Part shown: positions 33,018-41,875 of the stretch, in pieces | Layout: every line of letters starts with the position of its first letter | Numbering within the stretch: position 1 is the stretch's first letter | Assembly: GCF_031157355.1 (NCBI RefSeq) | Contig: NZ_JAVIFT010000001.1 | Coordinates: 1,178,001 to 1,242,000 of the forward strand | Direction of reading: 5' to 3' | DNA: 64,000 nt | DNA from: Hyphomicrobium sp. LHD-15 | GTDB taxonomy: Bacteria > Pseudomonadota > Alphaproteobacteria > Rhizobiales > Hyphomicrobiaceae | Notes under the pieces: model-generated | The model's database searches: none | What the model was told of the DNA's origin: nothing | Seen by the model: the letters and a program-made list of their open reading frames with translations, nothing else | Program-made: the position numbers and the translations under genes

Positions 33018-34640
33018 ATGGTGGGCTGGCGATCGAGATTTGGCTTCCAGCACCTCACCGGTGCTGGGTCCTCTTCCCGGCCCAGCCATGATGACGAAGC
33101 CGTTGAAGCGTTAGCCCAACCGACCGCCACCGCAGATCAAGGGGCCATTTGGTCCGTCGACATTCCGATAGCGGGAAAGAGGACACTTCCTCCGGACCCT
33201 CGGATGATGAAGGCTATCGGCTTAAACCATTCGTTTGAGTCGGCCGTCGCGGACATCGTAGACAACTCGTTGGATGCCGGTGCGAGGAAGGTGCTGATCC
33301 GGTTTATCCGTGACTCAGCGAGCCTACGCAGCATCTGCATCGTCGACGACGGCCACGGGATGGATGACAAGACCATCGACCGCGCCATGACTGTGGGCGG
33401 CGATCGGAATTACGACGAAGACGATCTTGGACACTTCGGTATCGGCTTAAAGGCCGCGTCTCTCGGTCAGGCTCGGAAGCTTACTGTCGTATCGAGAGCT
33501 GCCAACCAACCCGCCGTCGGAAGGCGCTGGTTGATCGACGCTGCATCCAAGGGCTTCGAATGCGACGTAGTAGGAAGCGGCTTCGCAACTTCGCTGCTCG
33601 ATCGTGATTGGAGACATCTAACGCCGTCCAGTGGTACCATCGTGCTGTGGACCGAGGTAAAGAGCTTTGCCGCTATCGCCGACGCCAAAGCCTTAGACCG
33701 ATTTATCGACAGTTACTTGACTAAGCTTCGGCACCATCTGGGGCTCGTCTATCATCGTCTGCTCGCGGCCAAGAAAGTGGAGATCGCTGTTGATGTCGAG
33801 GACGTCGCCGCTGGCGAGGTCGGATTGCCCTTCTCAGTCGATCCTATCGATCCGTTTGGATACATTCGCTCGTGTCGAGGAGACTATCCGAAGGTCTTGA
33901 GATCGACTTGGCGGGATCGACCTATCGAGCTGAACTGCTGTATCTGGCCTGGTCGTTCGAACCACGCGAACTTTAAATTGTCGGGCGAGAAGGCTGAACC
34001 GTTCCAAGGCTTCTTCATCTATCGGAACGGCCGGCTACTTCAGCGCGGCTCCTGGAACGGCGCTGTCCTTCCGGAAAGAGAGCTTCAGCTCGCAAGGGTC
34101 GCCATCGATATCGACGACACGCAATCAGCCCTTTTTACGATGAACGCCGAGAAGACGCGCGTCGAAGCTTCTTCCGAATTCGGTGCCGTGGTCCAGTCCG
34201 CAACCGACGGGAAAACCACCTTCTTGCAATACCTTGATCACGCGCGATCGGCCTACCGAGACAGTCAAAAACGCAAGCGGGAACGACCGAAGGTTCGGCG
34301 ACCGGGCAAGGGATTTGCCGAGGCGGTCAGATCGGCCATCGACGACGAGTACGAATTTCTACCGGGGGAGGCCTTGGACGTTCGTTGGGTCGACCTGGGC
34401 GACGATACGTTTTTTGAGCTCGATCGCGAGGATTCGTTGATCAGACTGAATCGCCGGTACCGCTCGGCGATCATCGGGGGACGCGATTCCAGCCTCAACG
34501 ATGCCCCGTTGGTCAAAGCGCTCATCTATCTTCTGGCCGAAGAGAGCTTCCATGGTGCGTTTCTAGGCGCCAAGCGAAAAGACAATTTGGCCATGTGGCA
34601 GTCTATCCTGACGGCTGCAGCACGCGCGGAGTCGAAATGA
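33018..34640 (+). CDS. GHKL ATPase of the MORC/MutL-like type (R-M associated)
   Basis: 540 residues, ribosome site GGGGGAAG before ATG 33018. The ATPase lobe has FESAVADIVDNSLDAGARK (about 76-90), VDDGHGMD (about 111) and DLGHFGIGLKAASLGQARKL (about 139-158), all three GHKL motifs. C-terminal part (KRKRERPKVRRPGKGFAEAV) is charged. Homologues in modification-type systems are predicted relatives of eukaryotic MORC ATPases that act as DNA clamps. Overlaps the next gene in ATGA (34637-34640), so translation is coupled. Confidence 0.85.
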   Translation: MVGWRSRFGFQHLTGAGSSSRPSHDDEAVEALAQPTATADQGAIWSVDIPIAGKRTLPPDPRMMKAIGLNHSFESAVADIVDNSLDAGARKVLIRFIRDSASLRSICIVDDGHGMDDKTIDRAMTVGGDRNYDEDDLGHFGIGLKAASLGQARKLTVVSRAANQPAVGRRWLIDAASKGFECDVVGSGFATSLLDRDWRHLTPSSGTIVLWTEVKSFAAIADAKALDRFIDSYLTKLRHHLGLVYHRLLAAKKVEIAVDVEDVAAGEVGLPFSVDPIDPFGYIRSCRGDYPKVLRSTWRDRPIELNCCIWPGRSNHANFKLSGEKAEPFQGFFIYRNGRLLQRGSWNGAVLPERELQLARVAIDIDDTQSALFTMNAEKTRVEASSEFGAVVQSATDGKTTFLQYLDHARSAYRDSQKRKRERPKVRRPGKGFAEAVRSAIDDEYEFLPGEALDVRWVDLGDDTFFELDREDSLIRLNRRYRSAIIGGRDSSLNDAPLVKALIYLLAEESFHGAFLGAKRKDNLAMWQSILTAAARAESK

Positions 34641-35629
34641 GCCGTCAAGATGAGCCACAACGACACCTGAGCATCGACGGCTTCTCCGAGTATTTGGCTG
34701 CTGGCGCACCTTCTGCGCTAAAGATCGACGGTGAGCCGGTCGTCTACATCTCGTTCGATCCCAACCTTCCCAGGCTCACCTTGAGAACACCGCTTGGGAA
34801 GCAATCGATACCCGACCTCTCCGGTTACGATCGCATATCGGCTTCGTCGGTTTATTGGAACGACGGTCAATGGTGTGAGCTTCGCCTGGATGGAGAGATT
34901 ATCAAGGACGCGTATCCGATATTTTGTTCGATTGCCGACCGTATTCAACTCCGAGCTATGAATTTCGGAGGCGCAGTGGTCGACGCTCTTGGCTCATTAC
35001 GCGAATTGCTGTCCGGAAAAGGCAGACTTAGCCACGAGCAGGAGATTGGACTTTACGGCGAAGTATTACTGGTCTGCTCTTTGCTGAGCACAATGCCGGC
35101 TTCGGAAGTCCTTGCGTCTTGGCGTGGACCTGAAGCCGAAGAACACGACTTCACGCTTCATTTCGACGATGTCGAAGTGAAGTGCACGACCGCCGAGGAA
35201 CGTGCTCACTGGGTCAACGGTTTCCGCCAGTTGGAACCGACCGTAGGGAGAAAACTCTGGCTTCTATCCGTTCAGTTGACGGCAGCCGGATCGTCCGGAA
35301 CTTCTCTGGCGGAACTCGTAGCCCAAACACGGTCCCTTTTGGCAGATCCCGCGCTGCTGCGGGAACTCGACCAAAAGCTTGCACTTCTGAATTGGCGAGA
35401 CGACTCCGCTGCGCTGTACGGCCGACGGTATCGTCTCAGGTCATTGCCTCGTTTATTCCAGATCGACGATGGGTTCCCTGCGTTGACCCCGAGTCGGTTT
35501 GAGAGCGCAGGGCTGGCGCACGAACGTGTTAGCCAAATCCGATATCAAATCGACTTGGAGGGGCTTCCCGGAGCATCGGAGTTCCCCCGCGAGCTAACGA
35601 ATTTCTGTGCGGGGGGTGAATTTGTCTGA
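34637..35629 (+). CDS. DUF4420 PD-(D/E)XK-motif protein
   Basis: 330 residues from ATG 34637, overlapping the ATPase stop. The nuclease-like core is LSHEQEIGLYGEVLLV, EEHDFTLHFDDVEVKCTTAE, giving E-x-D-x-ExK. Such proteins are the presumed restriction nuclease of the methylase/GHKL/Z1 systems. No membrane segments. The 3' end overlaps the Z1 gene by up to 22 bases. Confidence 0.8.
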   Translation: MSRQDEPQRHLSIDGFSEYLAAGAPSALKIDGEPVVYISFDPNLPRLTLRTPLGKQSIPDLSGYDRISASSVYWNDGQWCELRLDGEIIKDAYPIFCSIADRIQLRAMNFGGAVVDALGSLRELLSGKGRLSHEQEIGLYGEVLLVCSLLSTMPASEVLASWRGPEAEEHDFTLHFDDVEVKCTTAEERAHWVNGFRQLEPTVGRKLWLLSVQLTAAGSSGTSLAELVAQTRSLLADPALLRELDQKLALLNWRDDSAALYGRRYRLRSLPRLFQIDDGFPALTPSRFESAGLAHERVSQIRYQIDLEGLPGASEFPRELTNFCAGGEFV

Positions 35630-38564
35630 TGTCCTCATTGCGGCCTATTCGGCCGCCCTAGGTGCAATGGAAGCCGGCGGGCCGAAGCCACTGCTGCCGC
35701 GTGCAATGCTTGAAGGGTCGGAGCGCGATGCAAAGACCGACGTTGGGCTTACTGCACTTAGCGCATACCTGAACACGGCGTCTCTCAACGACGATCTGCG
35801 TAAGCGACTGCACATGGCAGTCTCACGTTGGGATATCAGTCCCGAAGGTGCTGAATGGGCTTCGGACACGCCGGCTAGGTCGAGTGCTCGCAGGCAAGCC
35901 ATCTACGATCGACTAGGTCTTCTCACACACCAAACAATCGTTGACCAGTTCAACGACCTGTTTCCGCTTGAGACCGATACTCCGGTTGTCATTAGCGATA
36001 AGTTCGAACCCTGGTATACGGCGGAGCGAAGTGAAAAGAATGCCTTCTATTGGCCCGGCTACATTAAGCTACTTGCTGGAAAAGGATGGTCGGCGGACGC
36101 ATTAGCCGGTCTTGACGAAGCCACGACCAAGGTCGTCGAGCGTTTGACCGATCCATACAGGTTAGAGGCGCGTCAAGCGAAGGGCCTCGTGGTCGGATAC
36201 GTTCAAAGCGGAAAAACGGCCAACTTTACGGGGGTGGTCGCAAAGGCCGTAGATGCCGGCTACAGGCTGATCGTCATTCTCACTGGCACGATCGATGTAC
36301 TTCGGAAACAAACGCAACGCCGCTTGGACATGGAGTTACTTGGCAAGGAGAACATTCTGCGCGGCGTCGATCCGAACGATCCCGAGACCGTTGCCCACGC
36401 AGACTACCAGGACGACCCCGATTGGTCTCGATTCGTCGAGTTTGGCTTCCTGCCGTCAACCCGCAACTTTCCCGACATCATCCGCCTTACAAGTCGCAAC
36501 TTCGATTACAAGAGCCTGCGAGCGGGCATTGTGGCACTTGAATTCGAGAAGTCAGATAAGTCTAAGGCATTAGTCGATCCGGCCAATCTTCCTTCAAGCT
36601 CAGCACGCATCGTGGTGGTCAAGAAAAACAAGGCGGTCCTCAAGAAGTTCGTAAAGGACTTGAAGAGCATCAAGACTCCAAGGCACGAAATCCCCGCGCT
36701 CATCATCGACGATGAATCCGACCAAGCATCGGTCAATACGTCCAACCCGAGCAAGTGGAAGGGACAACTTCCGGGCAGCGAAGAGCGAACCGCCATCAAT
36801 AAGAGTATCTCGGACCTGCTTACCCTGCTCCCGCGCGCGCAATATGTAGGCTACACCGCGACCCCCTTCGCTAATGTGTTCATCGATCCGGGCGACGCAT
36901 TCGACATATTCCCCAGAGACTTTCTCATCAGCTTAAGTCGGCCTGTTGGCTACATGGGGGTGAAGAACTTTCACGATATCGGCAACGAAGTCGATCCCGA
37001 CGATAGGACCGTTTCCAACTCGAACGAGGCTGCCTTTGTCCGCGATCTGCGCGATGGGGAGGACTGGGACAAGAAGCTTCAGGAAAGCCTGGATGCCTAC
37101 GTGCTGGCCGGTGCCCTCAAGCTTTATCGCGAGAAGACCGATGGCGAAACTTATCGTCACCATACGATGCTCGTTCATGCCTCGGTTCAGCAGCAGGAGC
37201 ATGCCGAACTAGCGAAACAGATTCGCGATCTTTGGAAATCTGCCGGGTACAGCAGCACAAGCGGATTGGCCCGACTAAGAAAGCTGTACGATGGCGATTT
37301 CCTACCGGTGTGCAGAGCGCGGGCAGGCAATTACACTTTCCCTTCGCACTTCGACGATCTGAAACCACACATCGCAGGTGCAATCAGCAGGATTACTAGT
37401 CACACGGATCCAGTGCTCGTCGTCAACGGGGACAAGGAGATGGCGTCGGAAGACGTCGACTTCGATAAGCGCCAAGTATGGAGGATTCTTGTAGGCGGCA
37501 CCAAGCTCAGTAGGGGGTTCACAGTCGAAGGGCTAACCGTTTCCTACTATCGTCGAAAGACCAAACAGGCCGACACCCTTATGCAAATGGGTCGCTGGTT
37601 TGGTTTCCGTAATGGGTACGAAGACCTGGTAAGACTGTACATCGGCAGGGCAGAGCCCGACGGTATTAAAACGGTCGATCTTTATGAGGCGTTTGACGCG
37701 ATCGTGCGGGACGAAGAGGCGTTCCGAGACCAACTCCGGCAGTATGCCGAGATGGTTGACGGCCGCCCTCAAATTACGCCCAAGGACATACCTCCGTTGG
37801 TGTCCCAGCATCTGCCATGGCTGAAGCCAGCAGCGAAGAACAAGATGTTCAACGCGGAGCTGGTCGTAAGGCGCTCGGCAGGATCACTAGTTATCCCGAC
37901 CGGGTACCCGGTGGCCGACGATCTGAAGGAACATAACTACCGAGCGGTACTTCCGCTTCTAGCGGCAGCCTCTGAGAAGGTGCAACTGCTAGTCCCTACC
38001 TTGCCCAATGTGACGGCAACCCAGTTTGATGCCTGGATCGGCGAAGTCGACACGGACAAGTTTCTGAGAGCTATCGACGGAATAAAGTGGATCACCACCG
38101 ACTACTACGCTCCGGACAAGGCTTTCCTGCACGAGATATCGGGAGTGGTCCGCAACTGGACCGTAATCGTTCCGCAAACGGGCGTAGCGAAGAACCGGCG
38201 CGACCTGCCCGATGTTGGCGAGCGTGTTATCGTCGAGCGTGGACCGAAACCGCCGTCGAACAAGCTATGGGGCGAGCCTACCGATCGAAAGCATCGTCCC
38301 GCCGCGCAGTTTTTGGCAGGCAGCCTCGCCGATTATGGCGATACGGTTCTTAGTTCACGTAAATCTCCGGATAAAGGTGCGGTACTCGTGTACCCCATGG
38401 CTCCGAATCCCGCGGAATTGCCCGCCAAACCGGAACCCAAGGACATTGTTCTCGGCGTAGCGTGGATTGCTCCATCGCATCTCAGGTCATCAGCAAACGA
38501 GGTCGTTCAGTTCAGAGCCAAGAACAGCGATCTGGCCAATGAGCCGATCGTGCCGGCGAATTAG
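35607..38564 (+). CDS. Z1-domain superfamily II-type ATPase
   Basis: About 985 residues. Start GTG 35607 or GTG 35616; both overlap the upstream gene. Walker A GLVVGYVQSGKTANFTG (about 193-209), Walker B ALIIDDESDQASVNT (about 365), YVGYTATPFANVFIDP, and the Z1 signature GGTKLSRGFTVEGLTVSYYR (about 630) with QMGRWFGFRNGYEDLVRLYI. The Z1 domain is the family-defining C-terminal helicase-like part. Predicted DNA-translocating motor of the cassette. Last gene of the coupled group. Confidence 0.92.
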   Translation: MRGVNLSDVLIAAYSAALGAMEAGGPKPLLPRAMLEGSERDAKTDVGLTALSAYLNTASLNDDLRKRLHMAVSRWDISPEGAEWASDTPARSSARRQAIYDRLGLLTHQTIVDQFNDLFPLETDTPVVISDKFEPWYTAERSEKNAFYWPGYIKLLAGKGWSADALAGLDEATTKVVERLTDPYRLEARQAKGLVVGYVQSGKTANFTGVVAKAVDAGYRLIVILTGTIDVLRKQTQRRLDMELLGKENILRGVDPNDPETVAHADYQDDPDWSRFVEFGFLPSTRNFPDIIRLTSRNFDYKSLRAGIVALEFEKSDKSKALVDPANLPSSSARIVVVKKNKAVLKKFVKDLKSIKTPRHEIPALIIDDESDQASVNTSNPSKWKGQLPGSEERTAINKSISDLLTLLPRAQYVGYTATPFANVFIDPGDAFDIFPRDFLISLSRPVGYMGVKNFHDIGNEVDPDDRTVSNSNEAAFVRDLRDGEDWDKKLQESLDAYVLAGALKLYREKTDGETYRHHTMLVHASVQQQEHAELAKQIRDLWKSAGYSSTSGLARLRKLYDGDFLPVCRARAGNYTFPSHFDDLKPHIAGAISRITSHTDPVLVVNGDKEMASEDVDFDKRQVWRILVGGTKLSRGFTVEGLTVSYYRRKTKQADTLMQMGRWFGFRNGYEDLVRLYIGRAEPDGIKTVDLYEAFDAIVRDEEAFRDQLRQYAEMVDGRPQITPKDIPPLVSQHLPWLKPAAKNKMFNAELVVRRSAGSLVIPTGYPVADDLKEHNYRAVLPLLAAASEKVQLLVPTLPNVTATQFDAWIGEVDTDKFLRAIDGIKWITTDYYAPDKAFLHEISGVVRNWTVIVPQTGVAKNRRDLPDVGERVIVERGPKPPSNKLWGEPTDRKHRPAAQFLAGSLADYGDTVLSSRKSPDKGAVLVYPMAPNPAELPAKPEPKDIVLGVAWIAPSHLRSSANEVVQFRAKNSDLANEPIVPAN

Positions 38565-38586
38565 TCAGGCGTGCGTTTGCCTAGGC

Positions 38587-38988
38587 TTAATCTAAGAATG
38601 TTCGAAGCCGCCGCCTAAGTTTTGCGGGATCGGCCATATCGCATTCCCATAAGACCAGCACACGCCAACCGTCCTGTCGCAAGGAACGAATGTTGCGCAG
38701 ATCGCGTGCTTGGTTTCTTTTCAGTTTTGCGGTCCAGAAGCCCCTATTCGTCGCGGGAGGCGCGCCCCGTTTGCACGTATGCCCGTGCCAAAAGCAGCCG
38801 TGCACCAAAATTATCTTACGCCGCGACGCGAAAACCAGGTCCGGCCGACCGGGTAGCTTCGACCCGTGCAACCGATACCGATAACCGAGCGAATGAGCCA
38901 GCCTTCGAACAAGCAATTCGGGCCTAGTATCTTTGCCGCGAATGCGCGACATAAGTTCCGATCTCTGCCCTTTGGTGAGCCGATCCAC
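38587..38988 (-). CDS. vsr: Very short patch repair endonuclease (Vsr)
   Basis: 133 residues with start GTG 38988 (VDRLTKGQRSELMSRIRGKD is the normal Vsr opening). Other motifs: RLHGSKLPGRPDLVFASRRK with catalytic Asp, ILVHGCFWHGHTCKRGAPPA with the structural Cys/His, and GWRVLVLWECDM. Nicks 5' of T in T:G mismatches created by deamination of 5-methylcytosine, matching the C5 methyltransferase at 31877. Convergent with the Z1 gene (23-bp gap). The reading frame continues unbroken upstream into a recombinase remnant, annotated separately. Confidence 0.9.
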   Translation of the reverse strand: MDRLTKGQRSELMSRIRGKDTRPELLVRRLAHSLGYRYRLHGSKLPGRPDLVFASRRKIILVHGCFWHGHTCKRGAPPATNRGFWTAKLKRNQARDLRNIRSLRQDGWRVLVLWECDMADPAKLRRRLRTFLD

Positions 38989-39186
38989 GTCTTGGACTGA
39001 GCCTCCCTGTGGACTAACGGGTCTAACCGATATCGCCTTGACCTTGTCGATATCCAAGTACGCGGACGTGGCCGACAGTGACTCGTGCCCCAGCAGTCTG
39101 CGCACGACTTCCGGATTATCGGTTATCTCGTAGACGCGCACGGCCTTCGTGGGGCCGGAGCTATTGTCCGGCCCAAAACGGAAGTT
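38989..39186 (-). pseudogene. Tyrosine recombinase C-terminal remnant, in frame with vsr
   Basis: Upstream of the vsr start in the same frame: EITDNPEVVRRLLGHESLSA then TSAYLDIDKVKAISV, the box II of tyrosine recombinases with the conserved His (LGH) and the nucleophile Tyr. The catalytic Arg region and N-terminal half are missing; a TAA stop lies upstream near 39190. A former integrase was cut at the edge of the cassette, and no stop separates it from vsr, so a fused product is possible. Confidence 0.65.
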
Positions 39187-39653
39187 TTCAAGTTACGTGC
39201 TGCGCGAACAATCAACGGCATGTTGCCGATGTTCGGCCGTGGGCAAAAAGAATGGGGAACCTCGCAGTCGCGGCATCTCAATTTCGATTTTGAGCAAAGC
39301 GCCTCGCTGACGGACGATGAACTTTGCTTCTCTAGACCATGCCGGGTCGATGCAGCCTGGAAACTGTTGGATGGATCCCTTAGTGGCGCTCTTTCCGCCC
39401 AATAAGCGTCGTGTGAACAGGAAGGAGCGGTCATGCCGACCCGAAGAAGCCAGGATGAGAGCGTGATATATAGCACCGAATGGAAACCTAACTCCGTTAT
39501 CTGATAATGTGTCACTACGTACGGTTTTCGCACTTATTTTTCAAAATCGACACGTGGTGATCCTGTGAACTTCCGCACACTTTGCCATCAATCAAGTTGC
39601 AGGACACCGGCATGTCGCATGGCTGTTCAGCCATGCATACGCGGGGCTGATTT
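39187..39653. other. Unassigned region between integrase remnant and PIN gene
   Basis: About 470 bases. Both strands have open frames of about 70-135 codons (minus strand ALLKIEIEMPRLRGSPFFL; plus strand GMLPMFGRGQKEWGTSQSR), but none has a ribosome site or family match I can recognise. It may contain the rest of the decayed integrase module. Confidence 0.3.
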
Positions 39654-40601
39654 GTGAAGGTCATCTTCGACACGAATATCTGGCGCTATCTAGTGGATGA
39701 TGAAGCCATCACGGTTGTGCAGCAGTTATGCAGACGTCGAAAGCTGACTGTTGTGGTGCCCCCAGCGACAGCGTTTGAGTTCGCAGCGACAGGAGATCGG
39801 GAAGTTCGTCTGGCACTCATCCGAGCAATATGTTCGCCAGAGTGGAAGCGGCTGATGCCCGAGGCATACACGTCGAGCCTTGAGATTGTGGATGAACTCG
39901 CGCGGTGCCGCCCGCAATGGATGCTGCCGAAGACCGATAAACATAGGCTCCAGCCGCTGTTTCGCGACTGGAAGGCAAAAAATGGGTTCTGGAGGCGGCT
40001 GACAGAGCAACCGGACGAATTCGCAGACGTCCTCAAGCATGCAGATTTACCAACGCTCAACGGTGCTCGCGCGCAAGCTTACGGTCGCCGAAAGGATTTT
40101 CTCGCACAAGGGCTGACGAAAACAGCACATCTCGATAAATGGGAGGGAGCTTTCCCTGCACCGCGTGAAGGCTGGGATGGTGATAAGATTGAAGCCTGGC
40201 GGCCTGAATCAATGGCAGCAATCACCTATGCGCTGTCCCTAGCGCACGGCCCTTATTGGGATTGGATTCGCTGTTTCGTCGACCTCGATAGAGTTGACGT
40301 CCACGGCCCTGATTGGCTCAGATTTTGGCTATACGATTGCGAACGCGATCGCCTGCCGCTGCAGTGGTTGTGGTGGGCAGTAAGTTTTCTTCAGGCCTTT
40401 CGCAAGACAACGGACGGTAATCCAGCGGATACCCAGTTGGCACAATACCTGCCCGAGTGCGATGTCTTCGTAACGGCCGATAAGGGCTTCGGCTGGGTCG
40501 TCGATGAGTGCCGCAAGTACGACGTGTGCGCCTTGCCTGATGTTTGGATCATTCCGGGCGGTGGAAATGGCGTGACACAAATGCTTGCCCGGTTTGCATA
40601 A
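39654..40601 (+). CDS. PIN-domain protein
   Basis: 315 residues; start GTG 39654 (M in VIFDTNIWRYL). Acidic PIN residues: FDTNIW near the N-terminus, FEFAATGDREV, and ADTQLAQYLPECDVFVTADK with KGFGWVVDEC near the C-terminus. The PIN fold is thus split by a long insert (about 90-250) with several Trp residues. Not a VapC-type toxin by size and without an antitoxin neighbour. It is the last gene before tRNA-Leu, probably an island-encoded RNase (inference). Confidence 0.75.
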   Translation: MKVIFDTNIWRYLVDDEAITVVQQLCRRRKLTVVVPPATAFEFAATGDREVRLALIRAICSPEWKRLMPEAYTSSLEIVDELARCRPQWMLPKTDKHRLQPLFRDWKAKNGFWRRLTEQPDEFADVLKHADLPTLNGARAQAYGRRKDFLAQGLTKTAHLDKWEGAFPAPREGWDGDKIEAWRPESMAAITYALSLAHGPYWDWIRCFVDLDRVDVHGPDWLRFWLYDCERDRLPLQWLWWAVSFLQAFRKTTDGNPADTQLAQYLPECDVFVTADKGFGWVVDECRKYDVCALPDVWIIPGGGNGVTQMLARFA

Positions 40602-40853
40602 GGCGACGTGCCGACAGGGCTCATGCATTGGCTTGTCCAAGTGTGAGTTGGCAACGATCAAATGCACAAGTGGCCACTTCACCGCTTAGCATCCCATCTG
40701 CTCTTCACTTGCCGAAGACTACTGCCACGCGACCTATGCCCATTGCTGCCAGACCCGCAGAAATCGTTCCAGAAGTGGTTGCTAGTTGGTTGCTAGGACT
40801 CAAAACACCGTTCAATACTGAACGCCGTCGACCTAGTAACTTATTGATTTTAT

Positions 40854-40940
40854 TGGTGCGGACGGTGGGACTCGAACCCACACGACGTTGCCGTCTCAGG
40901 ATTTTAAGTCCTGTGTGTCTACCGATTCCACCACGTCCGC
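40854..40940 (-). tRNA. tRNA-Leu(UAA)
   Basis: 87 bases with encoded CCA: acceptor GCGGACG/CGTCCGC, long variable arm, anticodon TAA at 40904-40906 in loop CTTAAAA, T-arm GTGGGTTCGAGTCCCAC. Its 3' end faces the island, the usual side for tyrosine-recombinase integration. Confidence 0.97.
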
Positions 40941-41092
40941 ATGCCCTGCCCGTTCCGCCCGGGGTTCGGGCGCGCCTTTATGCGCTGGCAGGCCCGGAAG
41001 CTCAAGGCCGTCCCGGCCCCATCAACGGCCGCGCGCGCACCCCTCGGCCGGCTGACCGGGCGGCAGCGCATGCCCTCGGCTCTCCAGGCCGC

Positions 41093-41839
41093 TCATCCTG
41101 CCGCACGGGCCGCATCGCCAACCCGTTGTTGCGGTGCGCCATAGAGGATCGCGGCGCGCAGCAGCACATAGAGCGTCACGGCATTGAGGACATGCCACGC
41201 GGTGTGGGTTCCACGCAGGTGACCGCCGAGGGTCGTCAGCTCGCACAGCTCCAGATCCAGGGTGCGGAAGGTCATGGAGACCAGAAATACCACCGAAGCG
41301 AGCGCGAGCAGGCGCCAAGCCGGATGGCGGAGCGCGGCCAAAAGCATGGCCGAGAAGGCCAGCGCGAACCAGGCCGGCGAGTAGGCCGCGGTGCCGTTCA
41401 GGCAACGGGCGCCCGCCCGCGCCGTGATCGGCAACAGTGCACCCTGTTCGCAACTGATCGTGGCGGCGTAGCGCAGGCACGCAAAGAACACCGCCAGCCC
41501 GATCAGCACCACGAGCCAATTTTGGCCGAGATAGCGGCGGAGGACGAACGCAAGGTAGGCGAGCATGAACACGGCGATCGGGATCTGATCGGCCAGCGAC
41601 GCCCATCGCGTTGCATAGGTGTGGAAAAGAAAGCTTCCGATGCCGATCACGAACGTCAACGCAACCAGTGCGGCGGTCGCGATACTCCGGCGCTCGGGTG
41701 GTGCCGCGAAGTAGTCACGCGACGCCACAAGCGCGGCGATAATGAAGGCGGCATTGCTCACCGCATTGAACGGCTCGGCCCAAAACGACGGGTCTTGCCC
41801 GCGCTCGCAGTAGATGAAGATCTTCTCGGTGAGGGACAT
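41093..41839 (-). CDS. Ceramidase-family multi-pass membrane protein
   Basis: 248 residues, about seven hydrophobic helices. Motifs of the alkaline ceramidase family: YCERGQDPSFWAEPFNAVSN, IGSFLFHTYATRWASLADQI, and GTHTAWHVLNAVTLYVLL with the His/Asp residues that bind the catalytic zinc. The substrate in bacteria is unknown; ceramide-like lipids or related amides are possible. Lies 36 bp downstream of the thioredoxin-fold gene on the same strand, so they may be co-transcribed. Confidence 0.88.
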   Translation of the reverse strand: MSLTEKIFIYCERGQDPSFWAEPFNAVSNAAFIIAALVASRDYFAAPPERRSIATAALVALTFVIGIGSFLFHTYATRWASLADQIPIAVFMLAYLAFVLRRYLGQNWLVVLIGLAVFFACLRYAATISCEQGALLPITARAGARCLNGTAAYSPAWFALAFSAMLLAALRHPAWRLLALASVVFLVSMTFRTLDLELCELTTLGGHLRGTHTAWHVLNAVTLYVLLRAAILYGAPQQRVGDAARAAG

Positions 41840-41875
41840 GCCACCCGTGCCCAGATTGCGGTTCGAGCAACGCGA

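Larger units (their letters stand above)
18616..40853. mobile_element. Defence-carrying genomic island next to tRNA-Leu
   Basis: Bounded on the right by the 3' end of tRNA-Leu(UAA) and containing a serine recombinase, a tyrosine-recombinase remnant, an IS3 remnant, four excisionase-like HTH genes, two defence cassettes and a PIN protein. Base composition is visibly less GC-rich than the flanks. The left boundary is uncertain and no attL repeat was found, so the extent is inferred from gene content. Confidence 0.5.
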
